Part shown: piece by piece, positions 30,337 to 33,855 of the stretch
Layout: each line of letters starts with the position of its first letter
How positions within the stretch are numbered: the stretch's first letter is position 1
Assembly: GCA_002840535.1 (NCBI GenBank)
Contig: PHBH01000078.1
Coordinates: 1-33,855, forward strand
Direction of reading: 5' to 3'
Length of the DNA: 33,855 nucleotides
From: Deltaproteobacteria bacterium HGW-Deltaproteobacteria-15
Lineage (GTDB): Bacteria; Desulfobacterota; DSM-4660; Desulfatiglandales; HGW-15
Translations under genes and position numbers: made by a program
The notes under the pieces: model-generated
Told to the model about the DNA's origin: nothing
The model's database searches: none
The model's input: only the letters and a program-made list of their open reading frames with translations

Positions 30337-31869
30337 TCAGTACTTCCCTCTGCCATGGGGGATTCTCAGGGTTTTCAAGCGGTGTCTGAGTGTGCTGGGG
30401 TTGAGCCCCAACAGCACTGCAGCTCCGCTTGGACCATTTATCCTGCCCTTGGTCATTTTCAGGACCTTCCTCATGTGCTTTGCATTGATATAGTCGATGT
30501 TCAGGGATTCATCCTTTTCGGTCGCGGCCTCCACCCTCTCGCCGCCCTCGTCGGCCCAGACAATGCTGTCGAAAGTCACAGGCCGCCCTTTGCTCAGAAT
30601 CAGTGCCCGCTCAACCACATTTTCCAATTCCCGCACATTGCCGGGCCAGGAGTAGGACATGAGGGGAACTATGGCCCCTGGAGACAGCTTTGGAAGGTGA
30701 GGAAGCTGGAGCTCCCTTGATTTCTTTTCAATGAAATGGTTGACCAGGGCAGGGATGTCTTCGGTGCGGTCCCTGAGCGGCGGGATCATGATCGGGAAGA
30801 CGTGAAGCCTGAACCAGAGATCCGCCCTGAACTGCTTGTTTTGCACCATCTCATAGAGGTTCTGGTGGGTCGCGGCAATGATCCGGATGTCCACCTTGAT
30901 TTCGCTGGCGCCTCCTACTCGATGCACGATCTTGTCCTGGAGTACCCGCAGCATTCTTACCTGGGCGTGGGGAGGCAGTTCACCGACCTCATCGAGGAAA
31001 ATGGTGCCCCCGTTGGCCCGCTCGAAGCACCCCCGCTTCTGGGAAATGGCGCCAGTGAACGCCCCTCTTTCGTGACCGAAGAGCTCGCTGTCGATCAGGG
31101 TTTCCGGAATGGCCCCGCAGTTCACCTGGATAAATGGTCCGTCTTTGCGGCGGGAGAGACCATGTATCGCCGTTGCCACGATCTCCTTTCCCACCCCGGT
31201 CTCCCCCTGCAGCAATACCGGGCTGTCCAGGGGGGCCACTTCATTGACCATTTCCATGACCTCTTTCAGGCCGAAATCCTCTCCGATGACATCACCATCG
31301 AAGCGTTTGAGCCTGCCCTGCAGATAACGGATATCATCGGCCATCAGTTCCTTGAGCTGATTCAACTCGTCATATCTCAGTGCATTGGAGAGGGCGATCG
31401 CAACCGGCTCATAGATGGTGGAAAACAACTTCAGGTGCTCTTCCGTAAACCGGTCGTGTCCTTCGGCGTAGAGGACCAGGTTCCCGAGTTTTGTCCCCTT
31501 GATGGCCAGATGCATCACCATGATGGAATCGTTCATCTGCCCGGTCCTCTGAACGATGGATCTCGCCACCGGATCCATGAGCACACGGTTCCACATCAGG
31601 ACCGGAGGCAGATCGGGGTCATCCAGAAACTTCCGTCCTTCATCGTTCAGAGGCATGACGACATTGACCCTCCGGGCTTCTGTGGGGGTGGCCACGGCGA
31701 TGGTCCTCAGAGCGCCCAGTCCAAGATCATACAGATTCATGTGCAGCCGGTCTCCAGGCATAAAGGAGCGCAGGTAAATCAAACACTCCTGGAGCGCGAT
31801 CTCAAAGTCGAGCTTTCCGCAGATACGCAGGGTTACCTGTCTGAAAAAGGTATTCTCGTCAACCGCCAT
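30337..31869 (-). CDS. Sigma-54-dependent activator (GAF-AAA-Fis)
   Basis: A 510-aa NtrC/FhlA-type activator. Residues 10-170 look like a GAF sensory domain. The AAA+ domain from about 195 has Walker A GETGVGKE, the sigma-54-contact loop GAFTGA (intact), Walker B GGTIFLDEVGEL, then RIIAATHQNL and SWPGNVRELENVVERA. The C-terminal part is a Fis-type helix-turn-helix (GPSGAAVLLGLNPSTLRHRLKTL). There is no receiver domain, so a small molecule probably controls it through the GAF domain. It is divergent from the TRAP binding-protein gene at 32571, which carries a matching sigma-54 promoter. Confidence 0.94.
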   Translation of the reverse strand: MAVDENTFFRQVTLRICGKLDFEIALQECLIYLRSFMPGDRLHMNLYDLGLGALRTIAVATPTEARRVNVVMPLNDEGRKFLDDPDLPPVLMWNRVLMDPVARSIVQRTGQMNDSIMVMHLAIKGTKLGNLVLYAEGHDRFTEEHLKLFSTIYEPVAIALSNALRYDELNQLKELMADDIRYLQGRLKRFDGDVIGEDFGLKEVMEMVNEVAPLDSPVLLQGETGVGKEIVATAIHGLSRRKDGPFIQVNCGAIPETLIDSELFGHERGAFTGAISQKRGCFERANGGTIFLDEVGELPPHAQVRMLRVLQDKIVHRVGGASEIKVDIRIIAATHQNLYEMVQNKQFRADLWFRLHVFPIMIPPLRDRTEDIPALVNHFIEKKSRELQLPHLPKLSPGAIVPLMSYSWPGNVRELENVVERALILSKGRPVTFDSIVWADEGGERVEAATEKDESLNIDYINAKHMRKVLKMTKGRINGPSGAAVLLGLNPSTLRHRLKTLRIPHGRGKY

Positions 31870-31919
31870 GGCTCACTCCAAAAGCTCTGTAATGCAACAG
31901 AATTCACTGCAACTTACTT

Positions 31920-32013
31920 CGTCATTCCGGGCTTGACTTAGCCTGCCCCGTACTTGATACGGGGGAATCCAGTCTTGTGTGCAGTTTGGATTCCCGCCTG
32001 CGCGGGAATGACG
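31920..32013. repeat. Palindromic dispersed repeat of the GTCATTCC type
   Basis: CGTCATTCC (31920-31928) and GGAATGACG (32005-32013) are inverted ends. Inside, GATACGGGGGAATCC and GGATTCCCGCC add further symmetry, with the hairpin CCCGCCTGCGCGGG close to the right end. The wording is that of very common bacterial intergenic repeats. It lies between the activator gene and its presumed enhancer region. Confidence 0.75.
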
Positions 32014-32099
32014 TGAAAAGATGTAAAAAGCATTGACGCACTACCTTGGGTAACCAAAACTCTCATGATCATTTATCGTATTTAACAGTTTCACGGGAA

Positions 32100-32138
32100 A
32101 TTATCAAATATGGAGATTTATTCTTCGCATTTGATAAT
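32100..32138. promoter_or_regulatory. Inverted repeat, probable activator binding site
   Basis: ATTATCAAAT (32100-32109) and ATTTGATAAT (32129-32138) are perfect 10-bp inverted arms separated by 19 bases. They lie about 50 to 90 bases upstream of the sigma-54 site, a usual distance for an enhancer bound by a Fis-type activator such as the adjacent one. Function is inferred. Confidence 0.5.
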
Positions 32139-32151
32139 TAGGGAGCGATTA

Positions 32152-32165
32152 GGGGCTTAAGCCCC
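32152..32165. promoter_or_regulatory. Perfect 14-bp palindrome
   Basis: GGGGCTTAAGCCCC is fully self-complementary and lies 23 bases upstream of the sigma-54 site. It could be an operator, a second activator site, or a hairpin. The following bases contain T residues only after a gap, so it is not a clear terminator. Confidence 0.4.
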
Positions 32166-32188
32166 CGAATTGTCATTCAATTTTTTTG

Positions 32189-32204
32189 TGGCACGGTTTT
32201 CGCT
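32189..32204 (+). promoter_or_regulatory. Sigma-54 promoter
   Basis: TGGCACGGTTTTCGCT matches the -24/-12 pattern TGGCACG-N4-TTGCW at all but one position (C for the second T of TTGC). GG and GC are spaced as required. It points toward the TRAP binding-protein gene 367 bases away, and a sigma-54 activator is encoded divergently next to it. Confidence 0.75.
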
Positions 32205-32360
32205 CAAATAGAAATGAAAACCCATCGGATCCCGTTCCGGATTCGAGCTTCTATTATGCCTGCGCTTACTCCAGGGCTCTCGCCCTGAAACAACAGTGAA
32301 GCAACGTGTCTTCGAAACCATTTCATCCAGCGTCATGCCAGAGTAATACAGGAACCGGGG

Positions 32361-32519
32361 TTATTTCGGATGGAAGTGAGAAATCCCATGCGAGCCATTG
32401 TCCCGAAAGAAGGGTCTCTCCCTCGCACAAAGAGACTCCCCGCTTTGCTCAGGGATGATTTGCCTTGCCGGGATCTCTCCGGGATTTTATCCCGCGCGAG
32501 TCGCGGGAGCCGAGGTGAC
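32361..32519. repeat. Dispersed repeat, copy B, in the TRAP leader
   Basis: TTATTTCGGATGGAAGTGAG near 32361 resembles the left end of copy A (21360), and the right half (ATCTCTCC, TTTATCCCG, CCGAGGTGACA) resembles its right half. Inside, CCCGCG and CGCGGG form a short hairpin near 32491-32506. Copy B is longer because a GAAGGGTCTCTCCC-containing block lies in the middle. Confidence 0.6.
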
Positions 32520-32570
32520 AACTTCCTGCGGCACGAGACTGGAATCACAGGAACGGAGGAGGATTGAGCA

Positions 32571-33608
32571 ATGAAAAAGGGTTTGATGATTATTCTGATG
32601 GGGTTATGTCTGATTGCCTTTTTCTCACCGGCGCCCGCTTCAGCACAGCAACCAAAGGCCATGGAACTGAGTTTTGCCCACACGATCCCGCCTGTGGTAC
32701 CTCTTGCCAAGGTCTACCAGCAATGGGGAAAGATGATAGAGGAGAAGAGCGGGGGCAGGGTAAAGATCAACTATTTCTGGAGCGAGTCTCTGCTCAAGGC
32801 TTCCGAGTTATTCAGGGGCGCCCAGACCGGTCAGGCAGATATCAGCTACTACGTGGTCGGCATCGATTACGGGCTGATGCCGATGAACATGATAACGAAA
32901 CTGGCTTTCCTGGGCTTTCCCTCCCTGCCGGTGGGGACCGAGATCTACAACAAGCTGTACGACAAATTCCCCCAGTTGAAGGATGAGTTCAAGGGAGTGA
33001 AGGTGCTATCGGCAAGAATGGGTCCAGCCTACCAGCTCCACTTCACCAAGAAGGAGGTGCGTGTTCCGGCGGATCTGAAAGGAATGAAGGTAATCTCCGT
33101 GGGGGGGAGCCTGGCAAAAGAGATGATGGGGATGGGCGCATCCCCCATTGATGTGAAGGTGGGGGATCTATATGTTTCCCTGGAAAGAGGGCTGGCCGAG
33201 GGGATTTCCACCCACATTCCGATCCTGCACGCCTTCGGCATCCTGAAGCTGGTTCCCCATCACACGTTCTTCAAAGGGGGCGCAGTCATGGGCCCGGACA
33301 TGCTTCTCTTCAATCTCAAGAAGTGGCAAAGCCTCCCGCCCGATATCCAAAAGATCTTTGAAGAGCTGAGTCCCTGGCTGGCGCAAGAACTGATCAACGC
33401 GGACAGCGGGTATGAGGCCATGATTATCGGCAAGGCCAAGGAAATGGGGCACACGATCTACTCGCCCACACCAGACGAGATGAAACTCTGGGTACAGGCG
33501 GTACAGCCGGTTCATGACAAATGGGTCGCAGAGACAGGGGCCAAGGGGCTGCCGGCCAAGGCACTGTATGACGAGGTGAAGAGGCTGGTTCAGGAATCGC
33601 AGAAGTAG
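32571..33608 (+). CDS. dctP: TRAP transporter solute-binding protein, second copy
   Basis: A 345-aa DctP-family protein with a Sec signal (MKKGLMIILMGLCLIAFFSP, probable cleavage after ASAQ). It has LSFAHTIPPVVPLAKVYQQWGKMIEEKSGGRVKI, typical of the first lobe. In the position where DctP proteins usually have a substrate Arg the sequence reads GMKVISVGG, with no Arg visible. It may thus bind a non-carboxylate or use another residue. Transcription is probably from the sigma-54 promoter upstream under the divergent activator. No permease gene is present before the window end; a tandem repeat follows directly, and the partner subunits may lie beyond. Confidence 0.92.
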   Translation: MKKGLMIILMGLCLIAFFSPAPASAQQPKAMELSFAHTIPPVVPLAKVYQQWGKMIEEKSGGRVKINYFWSESLLKASELFRGAQTGQADISYYVVGIDYGLMPMNMITKLAFLGFPSLPVGTEIYNKLYDKFPQLKDEFKGVKVLSARMGPAYQLHFTKKEVRVPADLKGMKVISVGGSLAKEMMGMGASPIDVKVGDLYVSLERGLAEGISTHIPILHAFGILKLVPHHTFFKGGAVMGPDMLLFNLKKWQSLPPDIQKIFEELSPWLAQELINADSGYEAMIIGKAKEMGHTIYSPTPDEMKLWVQAVQPVHDKWVAETGAKGLPAKALYDEVKRLVQESQK

Positions 33609-33619
33609 GCGTATTGAAA

Positions 33620-33855
33620 GATGAACGTCGAACGTCCAACGTCCAACGTCCAACATCGAATGAGAAGACAAAGGACCACTGAACGCTGAACGCTGAACAC
33701 TGTTTTCAAAGATGAACGTCCAACATCGAACGTCCAACGTCCAACATCGAATGAGAAGACATAGGACCACTGAACCCTGAACGCTGAACACTGAACACTG
33801 TTTTCAAAGATGAACGTCCAACATCGAACGTCCAACGTCCAACATCGAATGAGAA
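33620..33855. repeat. Tandem repeat of about 91-98 bp, window-edge truncated
   Basis: Copies start at GATGAACG at 33620, 33711 and 33809, giving periods of 91 and 98 bases; the third is cut by the window end. Each copy is made of smaller words: GAACGTCCAAC-like words, GAATGAGAAGAC, GGACCACTGAAC, GAACGCT and GAACACT, and TGTTTTCAAA. Length differences come from gained or lost GAACACT-type words. No protein frame is credible. Confidence 0.85.

Larger units (their letters stand above)
32014..32570 (+). other. Leader and control region of the second TRAP gene
   Basis: This is the remainder of the 701-bp gap between divergent genes. It holds the inverted repeat at 32100-32138, a palindrome at 32152-32165, the sigma-54 site at 32189-32204, a dispersed repeat at 32361-32519, and the ribosome site GGAGGAGG at 32555-32562. 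No small gene is supported. The predicted untranslated leader is about 355 bases long. Confidence 0.6.

Noticed and set aside
30736..31941. Long plus-strand frame over the sigma-54 activator
   Set aside because: Antisense shadow of a clear AAA+ activator; no recognisable domain.

Overview
The window looks like a chromosomal segment of a GC-rich anaerobic bacterium, most likely a Desulfobacterota (deltaproteobacterial) sulfate reducer or syntroph. That placement is an inference from gene content: NDP-forming acyl-CoA ligases, TRAP transporters, a split aconitase X, a sigma-54 activator, and many short-word intergenic repeats. No rRNA, tRNA, CRISPR array or complete insertion sequence was seen.

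Left part (1-8510, almost all on the minus strand). Reading from 7033 down to 147 there is one probable operon. It encodes a SucC-like and a SucD-like CoA ligase pair, a 26-codon small ORF, a CitE/malyl-CoA-lyase-type enzyme, a small ferredoxin, a cytochrome b subunit that looks like a fused SdhC-SdhD, and SdhA and SdhB. Together they suggest a pathway in which a C4/C5 dicarboxylate is oxidised or reduced by a membrane complex, activated to its CoA thioester, and cleaved by the lyase. A DJ-1/PfpI protein and a carboxymuconolactone-decarboxylase-like protein lie upstream.

Middle-left (8934-18200). This holds a QueG-like Fe-S protein, a 314-bp element bounded by inverted repeats (MITE candidate), an orphan Tat-exported ABC solute-binding protein with a strong terminator, and then a minus-strand group. 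That group is a fused ADP-forming acyl-CoA synthetase with a GNAT domain, an MFS carrier, and a second synthetase that has only the alpha part. The fused synthetase appears to have lost about 23 residues of its CoA-binding fold in frame. An unrecognised protein follows on the plus strand.

Middle-right (18421-24768). A metallo-beta-lactamase-fold protein is followed by a plus-strand cassette of three genes: a DUF1846 protein, a radical SAM/SPASM protein and a saccharopine/homospermidine-type dehydrogenase. This is the best candidate for an undescribed pathway. A VapBC pair follows, whose toxin seems to lack one catalytic aspartate.

Right part (24835-33855). A minus-strand catabolic operon runs from an XRE-cupin regulator through split aconitase X (large and small subunits) to a TRAP transporter (DctP, DctQ, DctM). 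Upstream is a GAF-AAA-Fis sigma-54 activator. It is divergent from a second TRAP solute-binding protein that is preceded by a near-consensus sigma-54 promoter with inverted repeats upstream. The window ends in a tandem repeat of about 91-98 bp.
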